DNA of 64,000 nucleotides from Roridomyces roridus (GCA_029378245.1 JARKIF010000008.1:496001-560000), one strand, 5' to 3'. Shown: positions 19,761-32,537, counted from the stretch's first letter. The notes: generated by a model not told the origin, from the sequence alone. Numbers and translations are program-made.

Positions 19761-21868
19761 CTATTTAGCCATCCTCTCCGTCGCTGCAACAAACAACCCG
19801 AACGCTTCCTTGGATACTTTGAGCTCCCGGAGATAGGCAGGGCTAGCCTCCTTGAGCCATGCATTGTTGTAGAGGCTTTCCGGCAGGCCACGAGGCGCCT
19901 TGGAGACTCCGAAACCATTCGCCGAGTTTCGATACCTGGTACTTGGTTTGCGGCCTGCAATATTCAATTTTGCTCTGGATTCCTTCGTCTGCTTGTCGAC
20001 CCAGCGGAGATAGTCGACCACCCGGGGCTCGCGCCAGATACAAATCTTGACCCGATAAATGGTGACCATCTCGTTATCCACCTCCACCTCATCTTCCTCT
20101 TCTGACGACATTCCCTGCTCTCCGAGAATCAAGATCATTTCCAACAACCTCTCCCAAGTCTTGATATCAGCTACAATGCCCTTTTCCTTCTTCAGCGCAA
20201 TAGTTTCTTCCACAGTCTCAACTCGTTGTGCAAATTTCTGCTCCGCCGTCAGAAGACCATTGAAACAGATATCAGAATATAACGTACACGGATCTTAGAA
20301 GACGTCTGGCGGCTATTGAGTTGGTTCTGTTCGATCTTTGCCAATGCACGTGCGGCGGCCTCTCTTTTTGTTTCCATCCGATCCTCGTCCTCGACCAAGC
20401 GCGGCTGGAAATTGTTCCATGCCGAGCGGTACCTCACTAGCTGCTCCCCCAACTTCATCTCCAACAACTCCCGCTCGACGTTATGCTCTTCGAGAAAATC
20501 GCGGTAATCTTCCATCACCAAATCAACAATCTTCTGCATCATCAACTCATTCCAACGTGATTTGGTGTAACCGGCCCCAAAGTCCCACTTGAAAACATTG
20601 GGGGCAGGATCACCGACTCCATCCTCGCAGGCATCAACCTCGGCCTGGGTGGCTGGGGTATGGAACTGCGTGTGTGCAAAGTCACCCGCCTGCTTGACTT
20701 TGAACTGCTCGTAAGTTACTACTCGTAGCGCGCTCTGTGAATATAACTGATGAGTCTTTCGGGCACATGGTAATCTGGTGTCACGTACATTGATATCATT
20801 CACCAACTCTTTCGATATCTCCATTTTCTTTTTCCTAGTGGATCTCTTTGATTTCGTCATGTGGACGGTGACCCCCGCATCATTGATCTTCAGCGACTTG
20901 AGCTTGCTTAGAATCTCGGTGAAGGTCTCCAGATCCGCATGGAGGAAATCGGCAACAGTTTGCTGATTGAGAGATTTCTCGCCAGTGTTGTTGTCGCACG
21001 GGGGAAGACTTGCGACTGGGGCGGGGTCGAGGGGGATTTCGAGAGGGGGTTTCCCGACATTCTGAGCTGGACTGAAGCTTGCACGCGTGCTGCGTCGAGG
21101 GAATTTTCTCTGCGGGGTTTTCTCTGCCTGGGTCTGGGCAGATGCCCGAAGCTGAATAGCTTCGTCCGTCTTCTGAGTCTGGGATGCGGGTGAGATTGCA
21201 TGACATGGTATAACAGTTACACCCACAATTGCACGCTGAAGTCGCTCCACATCCTCGTTACGCTGCATCAGAAATTGCTGGGATTCAACCAGCTTGGAAT
21301 ACAAGTCCCCGAACTCCTGGCGCTGGATTGGATTGTAAGTAAATGTCGAAGAGCCCACCAGCGGAATCACATCTCACCATTTGTTTGAGCTGTTCTTGAT
21401 CACCAAGAAACTGAGCTTCCATCTGGCCCTCGTGGCTCTGCAGCTCACGGAAACTGTTGTGATACTCTTCAAGCCTCTGCTGCATGGATTGGATATCCGC
21501 GGTGTGCTGGCTTGCTGCACTCTCCGCTGCAGCGAGGCTAGTGCGAAGGTGCTGGTTCTCCTGGGTGAGTACCCTGGCTTGTCTCTTGGCTGCCGCACTC
21601 TGCTCTTTGTAAAATGCTGAGTCTTGCAAGGCCTGTCCACGCTTAGCACACAGCATAGATGTTTAAAAACAAAAAGACACACATCGTCCAATTGAGCACC
21701 TTGCGGTCCAGGGACGACACGGACTTTCGGCGTGCCGGGATCAGTGCGAGTGCGCTAAATGGTTCAAAGAGCTGGTCAAGTCGGCTGCAAAGGCATACAC
21801 ACCTTCGCGGCGTTGGACTCCATGTCCATTAGGAATGCTCCCGCCACGCTGTTGTGACTGTTGTCCAT
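19761..21868 (-). CDS. Plavaka cargo 2: coiled-coil protein of unknown function
   Basis: The first exon is 21803-21868 (MDNSHNSVAGAFLMDMES). Then come short exons, a Gln/Glu-rich coiled coil (AAAKRQARVLTQENQHLRTS; MQQRLEEYHNSFRELQSHEG; DLYSKLVESQQFLMQRNEDV), a Ser/Pro/Lys linker (SKRSTRKKKMEISKELVNDI), a compact region (VFKWDFGAGYTKSRWNELMM) and an acidic stretch (MSSEEEDEVEVDNE). The C-terminus has VYRVKICIW-like sequence with RKPSTRYRN; stop TAG at 19761. At least six introns of 45-60 bp fit GT-AG signals. No catalytic motif is seen; I infer a structural or DNA-associated role at most. Confidence 0.65.
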
Positions 21869-22274
21869 CGAAGAAATATGACCACTTGATCGCTCCTCAC
21901 GTACAACGTTTGGAGACGCTCAAGTAGACAGGAATGAGGGATGACTTTGAACTCGGGTGCAGGCAACGGTCTTAAACCTTGCAGCTGGTTATTGTATTTA
22001 TTGTATTCCAGTTGGTTAGCCTAGTTCATTGTATTCCTTTCGGAGTTGAGGCTGATGAGGGGTTGCCGTATATGCGACAATACAATTAGATATCATCGCC
22101 GACATTGAATTGAACGACGGCATCTCCTGTGCGCAGATCAACCAAGACGACTTCCATTTTTGTCAACAGCGCTCGGTGTCACTCCAGCGGGCCCAAGAAT
22201 AATCTCCTCGGTCGCAGGTTCAACTGAGGATATCCATTGTACCACTCGGACGTGAATTCAACATTGAGAAAATG

Positions 22275-22951
22275 CTATGTACTGCGGGAACGTAGCTTCC
22301 GCTGTCCGAGCTCCTCGACAGTGGCCACCACGTCCTTGTCCAAAGCCCGCTTTGCCCCCAACGTCTTATTCTTCAGGTGTGCTTGGAGAATACACTCCGT
22401 CGCCCAGTGCTCATTGTACAAGGCAAGCTCTGGAAACTGCACTGCAGCCTGTGTACAGTCAGGGTGGAACCATACGAGATAACACTGCATACCCTCCGGT
22501 AAATCTCTTGCACCATCGCTCGATCCTGGAAGCTAATAGCGAGTTTCGTGTCCATGTCAACATCCTGTGCAATGTGATGGACGCAATTCTATCCAAGCTT
22601 TAGACCAGACGGCAAGTGGACAGTGTAGAACTTACAGCACCTTGATTTGGCTCGCCTTTTTCTTATCCCACCCGGTGTGTTTCTCAATCGACTTCTTGGT
22701 CATCTCCAAGGGCCGAGGAATTCCAGCTGCAATGATTGTTGGGGTAGGTGGATAGGTGTGGATGGCACTAGGCTCCGAAGCAAAGACAACAGACTCACCA
22801 TAGTCTCCGCATGCGTGAGGTCTTCGTGGATCAAAAGAGAGGTCGAGGTGGGTTCCTCCAGATCCGTGTGTAGCAATAGCACCACAACAGGTGGGGGAGG
22901 CTCGTCTGATTCGGCAAAGGGGGAGTCGTGGTGTACGACGAGAGGAGGCAT
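22275..22951 (-). CDS. Plavaka cargo 3: small basidiomycete-type protein
   Basis: It starts MPPLVVHHDSPFAESDE at 22951 with an acidic/proline leader. It continues with an exon containing GIPRPLEMTKKSIEKHTGWD, then DTKLAISFQDRAMVQEIY, and ends with a helical exon (ALYNEHWATECILQAHLKNK) before the stop at 22275. The splice between exons 1 and 2 is one base out by the best signals I can find, so either a nonstandard site or a small lesion is present. I do not know its function. The pattern of a Trp-Ala-Thr helix followed by LKNK recurs in agaricomycete hypothetical proteins, from memory. Confidence 0.5.
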
Positions 22952-23500
22952 AGATGTTCAACGAGCGATGCTGTATTTAGAGAGAAACAAAGAAAGATAT
23001 CTCTGCCGGCAATTAAAGCTGAGTGATCTCCCCGCATACAATTCGAAATGCATTCACGTACGTAAAGGATCCGACATTCGCCCGCACGAGCACAATTGTT
23101 GATCAGGTGGATATTCGGGCGGTAATGGGCGCTGTCTGGCATGTATCAATGCAGGGAGCCTTGGCCGCGTCGGTAACCGGTCTCTGATTGGGCGCTCGAG
23201 CTAGGGAGAAAGAGGAAATGCTTAGCGGACTCGCTTGAACAACATCTGAAACATATGATATATCCCCGAGCCGGTGGACAGACATGCTCATTGTTCTTCG
23301 AATGGAGTCTTACAGTTAGAATTCAAGCACAGCTCGGCTCCACGCACAGCGTGGGACAAATTGCTCACCACAATTGGAACAATTGAGAATATCCCCGACT
23401 AAGATGAAGGTATCCTTCGAGGAGAACAATACAGGGTGCTCGAGAGTGCAAGGTTAAGACAACGAATGATCACGTTAATGTTGAATTGTGACCCGCCCCG

Positions 23501-24921
23501 ATGCCTCTCCTATTCGGTCGCAACTCATCCACACAATACCACCTGCACGCCCAGCTTCGCGGCCACTCAGGGGCAGTTGCCAGACTCGAAGCAACAGCAG
23601 ACGGTACCTTGCTGGCCAGTGCAGGTAAGAACACTGATTTTTCCTTTGGCACAACTGAAACTTACTGTAAATGACAGGCGGCGATGGGACTCGAGTCTGG
23701 GATCTGTCAACTATGCGCGAAATCAAGAGCCCTTCATCGTCAGCGTTCCGCGGGGCCACGACTGCACTTGTCTGGATCAAGCACGAAGATGATGTCAACG
23801 AGCCACTTTTCTTTGGCACACAGAACGGTCAGCTTGTTTGTTGGAAGCAGGTCCAGCAAAAGGTCCGTACTCCCATTAACTGCAGTATTTTTCAACTGAA
23901 CCAGCACAGGGACCAATTACCTTCGAGGAGATCTCCTGCGTCCGCGTTGTCGAGCCTGCCGAGATCACCGGCTTGGCGTTTGACGCTCCATCGAATCGCC
24001 TTGCCGTGTGTCACCGAGGTGGCATCATCCAGGTGTATACACTGGGCACCACGATGTCGCTGACCCATGTCTTCACGACCGAGCTGTACAAGTTTGTTCC
24101 CAGGGCTGTCGCGTTCGGAAAAATGACTGGGAATGAGCGAGATCTCATGGTATTTGGTCTCTACGGCGGGACAATGTGAGTGTTGCCAAAATGTTAGTTG
24201 AATGCCAAGCTTACGATGCCAACTGGAAAGTTATACTCTTCGAGGTCCTGATGGAGACAAGGTGGAAGGAGAGACTTGGACAGTTGGCGCTCATATGTGG
24301 GTTAAATAGTCACCATAGCCGTTCACACACCGAGTTACTCACAGTCATTTCATCTAGTGGCGATGTGGCTCTTGATGTCGGCAAAGGCGTCGTTTGTATG
24401 GATGACCCATTTTCGGGGACCAATCTGTATCGTCTCGACGATCATAGCCGCATCAAGTCCTTCCGTATCAGCAAGAAAAGGGGGAGGGGAAAAAGGATTA
24501 GGCAGGTTGCACTTCTGAATGAGTGCACTTCCATCGTCAGCGGCAGCGATCATGGTATTGTATATATATTCGACCGACGCACCGCAGATATCACTGATCG
24601 GCTGAGCATTAATGCGGATGACTGGGTGCAGGCAGTTACGGTGAGTTTTCATAACCAGTATGAAGATCGCGCTGACCAGTCGGCTAGGCGGTGGAGTGTG
24701 CCGGTACGCCGACCGTATTCGCAGCAAAGTCACGAGAGAATGCGGGCGTAAATCACATTTTTGTCTGGCGCAAGAACAGCGGGAAGTCGTGGTCAGTGGG
24801 CATAGCAAGCATGGGTTTGGCTTGCGTCGGGTTGATTGTTCTGCAAGTGTTCGTTCTAGTGGCGGCAATGTCGTTCATGACCCAGGACGTAGTTAGCATC
24901 ATCCCCGCATACAAGATGTAA
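23501..24921 (+). CDS. Plavaka cargo 4: WD40 beta-propeller protein with C-terminal membrane segment
   Basis: Exons 23501-23624, 23678-23862, 23910-24176, 24232-24296, 24358-24640 and 24688-24921 close exactly to 385 codons plus stop. WD40-type repeats are visible: LRGHSGAVARLEATADGTLL then SAGGDGTRVWDLST; FFGTQNGQLVCWKQ; GLAFDAPSNRLAVCHRGGII; SIVSGSDHGIVYIFDRRTAD. The C-terminus has one hydrophobic helix (LACVGLIVLQVFVLVAAMSF) and a short tail, so it should be membrane-anchored. It is intact, unlike many element genes. The role in the transposon is unknown; a host-derived or regulatory cargo is possible. Confidence 0.75.
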
Positions 24922-27701
24922 TGAACTCGTTCGATCCGCACGCCAGTCGTATGCGTGTCGTTGAATGAAGACAGCCTCAATTGGATTCATGAACAAGATC
25001 TTTGTACGGAAGATAGAGGCGTGGACCCAAGGATAGAGAGCTCGGAGCCCATGCTCGTTGTAGGCGCGGGGCTGGGTCTGAAGCGCTGGCAGAAGTAGAT
25101 GGTGGATGGTGACACATAGTTCCGTGTGTACAAGAACTTGAGGAGAAATACATCATAGACTCGTCATACATCGAAACCAGAAAACCGGCGGGTTCCACGT
25201 ACCCAGCTCATGGCAGGTTACCCCCACTGTGCCACTACTGGACAGAGGGTATCCCAGATCCAGGCGGGTATGCATAAGACCCGTGGCAAGTCCCGTTGCG
25301 CCGTGTTCACACAATTTGTCTCGCCGCATCACCGGCTAATTACTGGAAGGTGGTAAGCGCAAAAGCAAGCGAGTACACACCGTGTTTGAACGACTCGGGA
25401 GCACCGACGCCCGCCCAAAATGGCAAATGAATCCGGTCTTCTATGCAGTGCTATTGAGCTCGGTCTGGGATGTGGGTGGGTAATTGAGTGAGCCGCGGCC
25501 GCGCGGAGGATTGGGTGCGTTGACGGAAATGAGTTCGGGGCAGATGGAGCAGGGATAGCGTGTCGGCAGGGAGGAGACGAAAGTAGGCTGATACAGATCA
25601 CGGGCATCCTCGGTGATCGGTGATCCTCGGGACCGATCCGCGCCTCTGGTCAACCACCATTCTCTGCCGCCACCACCACCCTGACTTGGTGGGTGGGCCG
25701 AAGCTTTGCCCGGCAGACCGAGTACTTGTTCCTTCATCCCTGAATGTCCTTTTTGGTACTGCAATTTCAGTCCCTTTGCAGATGAAATACCCTGTCTTCT
25801 GTCCAATTTCCTTCCATACGGAGCCTTCCCTTGCGTTGTACCGTTGTTGGCATGGGTGCTGATGTAAGCTTGCAACTTGAGTGCTGATGTAAGCCTCAGC
25901 TCTATTGATCAAAGAACAAACAACTGCAATCACACAAAGAGCAGGCTTGGACTTTGCCCCCAGTGTTTGAACAAATCTGTAAATATTTGAGGTATCTCTA
26001 CCATGCCAGAGGATTCATGGGAAATACAAATCTAGTGATACCAATGTTCGGTTCAGAACTGATCCGAACATGTGCGAACCCCGAACCGAACCCGTGGTGC
26101 AGTTAGATGGGAGGGGCTGAACCTGCACCGGACCTGAGGTGCGGTTCAGGGTTCAAAGAATCTGAGGAATTTTGAACCTGTGCGCACCAGTGCGAACCTG
26201 TCCGAACCCGTGCCCGGATCGGCCGATTCTGATCACCAAGATGCAACTTTCCATGCTCCAGTGGCGGGGGATTTTGAGTAACATCAGCATCATCTGCCGT
26301 TGATAGGCCTTGATAGTACACACCGAAGCCATGCTATTCCATGCTCGACAGACTCAGTAGCATCTGATTGGAACAAACATTATTTGATAGAGGTATCGGC
26401 AGCAGCAAACGGTGACATGTGAAATCCGTTTCATTGCGACTCGTAAATCATACACAGTATCACCCTATCACCTTCGTCTTATCATCGAGTCATCGAGTCC
26501 CATCCAACGTCGCCAAAGCAGTGTTATTGCTGCTACTATATCTTGAGTCCTCCCTTCCTCTCCACATACCCCCTTCTCTCGCCGCTTTCGCTGAAGCGAC
26601 TGGCTCTCCCATCATTCCGGCGGCCTTCCCCCGGGCCTACTCTTTGCTTGTGTTTTAGCTCCGCTCCTGGCTGCTTGGGCGCCGTCGGCGTATTGCCGGC
26701 ATTCCGTTGCCAGTGGTGTTAGGCGTCCCATTGTGATCCAGGTGACTCTCCGAGCTCGGAGTGGGCGACTTGGTGAGTAGATTTCACCAATGTGTTTCAA
26801 TCTTTTCACACTGGATTCATGTTTCATCTTCCAGAGACTACTTGTTCTCCATCCAGTTGGCCTGCGGCTTAAAACACGGGCCGCCTAAACTACTGAATAG
26901 CTACTGGGCGCTCTGCCGTTAACCGGGCAATCTCCCCGTGGAGATGTATGGCCGCCACGTTACACTCTTTTGTTACAATCCAAGCTAAGACTCCAATTGT
27001 TGCTATTGTTCTTCCAATGATATATTCTTGTGCGATGATTTCAGAAATCCATCGCCTCAATGAGCTTTCAGTCTCAGCACTCCTCAACGCGCGGCTCTCG
27101 AACATCGAGGGCTTCCAACCTGCCACCTACATATATTTGTGCGAGTTTCCCAAACTCTGCAGCGATTCCTCTCACTCTCTCATCACTCATTACAGATTCC
27201 ACGGTCTGCCCTCATTGTGATGTGTGCCCGAGCTGCGGTACTATCCAGCAACCCCGGACAGCACCATCTGTGCCCACTCCGCCCCCTCCTGCTGTTCCCG
27301 CTGATCCTGTCCCGGCTTCACGCCCCGCGACTTCCTCCGCTGCCGCACATCCGAGGCCGATGTCTCACCACGGTACGGTACCTGTTACTATGACCGGATT
27401 CATCAATTCTAATATTAAGACCAGAGCGCGTTCTGCCAGCTTTGCCCATGCAGTTCATCGTTACATTGTTCCTTATTGAGTCGCAGATCACTGGAGATTG
27501 GCGGCATCTAGTTCTTCCTTATGTTCTCTGTGCTATTGTATTCTATCTGTAGTGTTGACATTGTTCTTGTGGTATCCCCGGACGAGCACAACGGTGGCCA
27601 TTTAAACCAGTTTGACATTCATTGTCCCAATATCCACCTAGCCTCAGCTACTCTCCCCGCCAGGCTGTTCTGTGCCGACGTTGTACGTCCTCAGAGTCAG
27701 A
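24922..27701. other. Gene-poor stretch inside the Plavaka element
   Basis: No long coding unit is seen. A GAACC-rich low-complexity patch is at 26040-26225. A possible exon at 27060-27479 carries a cysteine pair motif (CPHCDVCPSCGTIQQP) followed by a Pro/Ala-rich linker; it could be a lost zinc-finger exon of the transposase. Confidence 0.4.
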
Positions 27702-30700
27702 ATGTCGCGGACATGGCAGTGTGCTGACTGTCCTTTACGCGACGGCGGGACTCACCGCATTGCTGCTGCAAAACGTGCTCAACATTTGCTGGAGATCCAA
27801 GCATTTCTGGACGCCTAGGGTGACAAGGATGACCTTGGCGATCCTGATCCTCACGCCACCACTACTATCCCTCTTGCGGATGACAGCGGCCAGAGCGCCG
27901 ACACACTTGCCGACATATTCACGGGGCTGATTATTACCGACGACGGTCCCTCGATTCACGGGCAACAGCATTCCAAACTGTTCAGCACCCGCGACGATTT
28001 CCAAGCCTCCCGTCCCCAGGTGCCAATTGCTTTCCAGCCCCCTTCTCCAGCCGATGCACTTGGTCGCATCCAGTCCGTTGCTCGGCAAGTGCGCACAGCA
28101 CCGGCAACAAAACAAGAACGTCGTACGGCGACCTTGATGGAGATACGGGAGCGTGTCCGTCGTGCGCGTGATGCTCTGGATATTGCGGAGATCATATATG
28201 CCACCAACTCGGACCAGGCTTCTGCTCGACGTGCACTTGATGTTGCTGCTGAGACTGTGGTTGCAGCAGGAAGGCTTCTGAACAGTGTGAAGCCGGATAA
28301 TAAAGATGCAAACCTCGCCAAGCTGTGGGAGGAAGTCCAGGCTGAGGCCCGACTGCTTGACCAGCTTGTTGATTGTGTGGGGGCAGTAGTGCCTAGTACA
28401 GTGGAGATGGACTCGGATGTACCAGTAGAATACAATACCGGTAGGTTTCCGCCCCAAACTCACTGGTCGGGCTGATATTCATTCCTACATAGATCATCAT
28501 TTCGAGGATCCGATTCGAGATCTTGACACCGTCGCACAAATCATGATACTTCTTGCTGTCATTTGCAATGTTGTTATGGGGCTGGCGACTGATGCCTGCA
28601 ACTTCCTGGTTGACACCGTTGCGCTGATCATCGATCTTACCATGTCGTTGTCCATCCCTGCGGACGCTGGTTATACAGCGGAGCAAATTCATGTTCGCTC
28701 GCAGCTCCCTTCGACGCTTGAGAGTGCACTCAAAACATTCAAGCTTGAGCCTAAAACACGCATTTTTGCCACCTGTCCATCGTGCCACTACACCCATGAT
28801 GCGAAGGTTGATCGACTCACTGGAGAGCACAGCTATCCAGCTCACTGCGAGAATTTTGTCTTCCGTGATAAACACAGTCCGGCTGTACCATGTGGGGAGC
28901 CATTACTTGAACAACGGCAGGCCAAGATGCGCCCAATCAAGCCTTTTGTATACCCCGAGTTTGTTGACCACATGTCATCGGTGCTTTCGGACCCCGAAAT
29001 TGCGGAGATGTGTAATAGCGCGTGCGACAAAGCTTGGGTGGCTGTTCAGGCAAAACTGGCTCAAAATCCCGATGGCCGCCGCTCAGAGGAGGAGGTCAAC
29101 AATGTTTTCGAGGCAGAATTTCTGCGCAGTTTCAAAGGGCCGGTTCCTGACCAACTCTTTATCAACCGGGGCGGACGTATGAGATTAGCATTCCAGATTT
29201 TACTGGACTTCTTCAACCCACACGGAATGCGGAAACGGGGCAACCATGACTCGGTGGGGATATTAGCCATCGTTAATCTCAATCTCCCGGAGTCAATCCG
29301 CTACAAGCATGAATATATGTGGCTGAGCATACTCCTCGGACCGCATGAGCCGGATCACGATCAAATCAGTCATTATCTCCGGCCCGTCATCGACGACTTC
29401 ATTGTTGGCTGGAAACGGGGATTCCAGCTCTCACGGACTGGTCTTTCTGACGCGGGCACCACGGTTGATATCGCGATCGTCATCAATGTAAATGATCTTC
29501 CGGCAACTCGTAAGATACTGGGTCTGGCAGGCGTCGGCTCCCATCACATCTGCACTGTCTGTAATTGCTCCGGTGTCGAGAACACACACCGCACCGACCT
29601 GAGTGATCCCGCATGGGCCCGCAGGGATGTGGCAGAGCTCCGACGTCAAGCTTACGCATGGAGAGATGCTACGACACAGGCTGAGCGAGATCGGATATTC
29701 AAGGAATATGGAGTCCGGTGGTCGGAACTCTGGCGTTTGCCATATTGGGACCCTACTCGGATGGGGGTGGTAGACTCCATGCATTGTATCTTGGAGGGTC
29801 TGGTGCATTATCATTGTCGCAGGGTCCTTCGAATTGACGCTGAGGTTGCCAAGAAGAAGGAGATTGTTGGCATTGCATTCGATCAGGATTGGATTGAGTA
29901 CGACTCTAACGAAGTTCCTTCGGAGTACCTGCTCAAAAACCCGGAGAAAGAACTTGTCCAGATTCATCGAATCCAAACAAAAATTGTGCAGTCCCTCCTC
30001 GATGACAATGCAGATATCGACGAAGATCAAGAAATGCCTGACGCTCCGGATAGCAATTACGTCCCGGCCATCAGCGAATCTCAAATGTGGAACGCGCTGC
30101 ATCGTAACAATAATCCCGCACTTCGTTTTGTTGCATGGTCCTTGGATCTGGACTTGGATGGCAAAGAGAACAAGGCAGACTACTGCAACAAGCTCATGGC
30201 TTGGGTGAGTCTTGTGCACAAATTTAAATTGCACATCATTGATACGGTCACAGCGGCGAACAAGGCCTCGAACAAGTGGTGATGGCTTTATGCCCAAAGC
30301 TATCAACCTGAATCAAATCAAGTTCATTCAATGTGTCATTGCTAACACCTCCACACCGTCATGGATCAATTCTGTTCCTCGTAACTACGGGGAAAGCAAT
30401 GCGGGAACCATCAAGGCGGATGAGTGGCGCATTTTGGCCACGGTCTATCTGCCCATCACACTTGTTCTGATGTGGGGAGATCGCCCTACGGATCCCAACT
30501 CTGCGCGGTCTCTGGGAATGCTTGACCATAGCATGGCCCTGTTCAATGCCGTGCTCCTGGCCTGTCGTTACACGATGACAGTCGAACGTGCGAGTAGCTA
30601 TCGAGGATTTCTCAAACAGTGGGTAGATGGTCTCACGGTTCACCATCCACACACCCAACATCATGCAAAGCGGCCCAACATCCACGTAGCGTTCCACATA

Positions 30701-31348
30701 TATGATTTTCTTCTCCTATTTGGCCCAGTCATTTCCTGGTGGTGCTTCCCCTTCGAACGAGTCATCGGATATCTTCAAAAAATACACACGACCAATCGGG
30801 TTGGCGGAGAACTCGAGGGCATATTGACCAGATCTTTCCTCCGGGGTGCAAGTTTGAGGCGCTGGCTCCGTCGCTCAGACTGCCCGGAAGTCATCAAACA
30901 ATTCAAAGCGATGTTCGATAGAGCATTCAGCCCTCGCACCGACTCTGATTCCCCGCCGCTTGCTAAGGATGGAGAGCGTGCTCACTACACATTCAACGGG
31001 GCAAATTTTTCTAGAGCTTCGGCACATCTAGGCAACAGCCTCATCTTGTATTATCCCTCCCACTCAGCAATCACACCAATTCCCGGCAGTATCGAAAACA
31101 TTGTCTGTGAAGGCGGTACAACCACTTTTTCTGTTCGCCCTCACGAAGTACTTCCCCCAGGCAAAATGGATCCCTTCCTTCGCTATCACCCTTATCTTCC
31201 CGCCACAACCTATTCCTCAGAAATGCAGCCAACCACTCATAAAATCTCTCCGTCCATGGTTCTCTCTCACTGCGCACGCTTTGAGTTCTCAGATGATCGC
31301 GCGGTCATCCTGAATCTAGCCCGAAGTCAGTGTACTTTAGTGTGCTGA
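27702..31348 (+). pseudogene. Plavaka-type transposase, one internal stop codon
   Basis: Exons 27702-28440, 28493-30204 and 30254-31348 join in phase to 1182 codons. The start MSRTWQCADCPLRDGGTHRI includes a Cys pair. TAG at 27816-27818, in frame, interrupts the N-terminal part. Downstream sequence is open and shows family hallmarks: DFFNPHGMRKRGNHDSVGIL; IVNLNLPESIRYKHEYMW; INVNDLPATRKILGLAGVGS; HICTVCNCSGVE; VRWSELWRLPYWDPTRMGVV then DSMHCILEG; and ISWWCFPFERVIGYLQK near the C-terminus, with likely catalytic Asp and Glu in these blocks. Translation from an internal ATG (for example near 28138) could still give most of the protein. Confidence 0.85.
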
Positions 31349-31455
31349 TGCCATTACTGAAATCAAGTATTTTCAGATTAGATGTCCTCCCTCCCATCCA
31401 CGGCTTTCACAACGGATCACTCTTGCCGCCGACATACACCCAATCACCTCGTGCC

Positions 31456-31903
31456 GAGGATCATCCGGAGATGATCTGCGGATCATCTGGGGATGATCCG
31501 CAATAGATTTGATTGGGTTCGAAATCTTGAGTTTCACTGGAGATTTCGGCGGCCTTGAAATCCGATCGCATACTTTGCGTAAAATTGGCGCCCATATCGG
31601 ATGTGATTTGTGGACTTCGAGATTGCGGATCAACGGACACATTACTTGGTGTTTGTGCACTGACTTGGAGGCTGTTTTTGCACAATGTATTACAATAGCT
31701 TTCAATTGCTCACAATGGCATTCTCATACTACGGGTTTGAAACTCATTTATTCGGGACGTGAAAGGCCGAGTTTCGGGTCTGATTTGGATCTGAGCTAAA
31801 CCAAATGTATCGAATTGAATTTCGGCCCGGCGTTATTTGTTTGCCAAACTTTCGGAAGGGCGGCTAACTAAAACGGGCCTTTTATTGTTGAACTGCCGCT
31901 GTG
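31456..31903 (-). repeat. Right terminal inverted repeat
   Basis: It is the reverse complement of the left arm at 15035-15486 and ends CCGCTGTG. The transposase stop lies 108 bp inside its inner edge. Confidence 0.85.
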
Positions 31904-32537
31904 CTTGTTGGACTTGACTCATATCGTCCACCAGAGTATGAGCAATCTTGATACTCAGCTGTTGTATCATTGTTGAATGTACCTTGTCTCTGTGTTGGTT
32001 GTCTGGAAGTGAGGGAGAGGGAGGGGGCGCTTTTTTTTTTTTTTTTTTTTCGGGCTCCTTTTGGATGCTCAGTTGTAACTGGCTAGAATGCCAGAAATTG
32101 GTTAAAATTCATTAGAATGTCAAAAGTGGTTAAAATCGGTTGAAACCACGATCATAAGTGTTATAACTGGCAGGAAAATTTTTGACATTATAACTAGTTG
32201 AAACGGGTTAAATCTGACTTGGGATTTTTGCGACAGGATCGCAAGCTTGCAGCAGGAGTCTTAATTGACTCTTGATATTTGGACTTTATACAAATAGATT
32301 TTGCCAAGGGCTGGTTTTCTAAGTGCTTCCTAGCTTACTGTAGGGACTTTTGAACTCCAAGGAATGTTCTCCCCCTTGTAGCTTTAATGCCATGAGCCCA
32401 ATAGGTGTGATATGTACAAATCATTGTATTGTTTGGATAAGATAGACAAGGCTTAAGTTGAAAGGAGTGTATGTCCGGAATCCGGATATCACTGTTCAAG
32501 ATGGGTCTTTTGAATCCCTGTGGCTATTGGGCCGTCC
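31904..32537. other. Right flank of the transposon, no supported gene
   Basis: It starts with the CTT duplication and contains an acceptor-like CACCAG near 31935, a GA-rich run and a ~23-base T run at 32032-32054, then AT-rich sequence with repeated TTAAAA/GGTTGAAA words. Confidence 0.4.

Larger units (their letters stand above)
15035..31903 (+). mobile_element. 16.9 kb Plavaka/CACTA-like DNA transposon with cargo genes
   Basis: The ends are inverted repeats: CACAGCGGCAGTTC at 15035 and its complement ending CCGCTGTG at 31903. The arms are about 450 bp each and roughly 90% alike over the outer 107 bp. The three bases outside are CTT on both sides (15032-15034, 31904-31906), the 3-bp duplication expected of CACTA/EnSpm-type elements. 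Inside are a Plavaka transposase (27702-31348, plus) and cargo genes at 15619-18534, 19761-21868 and 22275-22951 (minus) and 23501-24921 (plus). Subterminal GATCATC/GATGATC motifs cluster at the inner edge of both arms. I infer one unit from ends, duplication and content; coordinates of both ends are read directly. Confidence 0.8.

Noticed and set aside
25441..25933. Frames of up to 144 codons at 25.4-25.9 kb
   Set aside because: Overlapping frames on the minus strand with biased composition and no recognisable motif.
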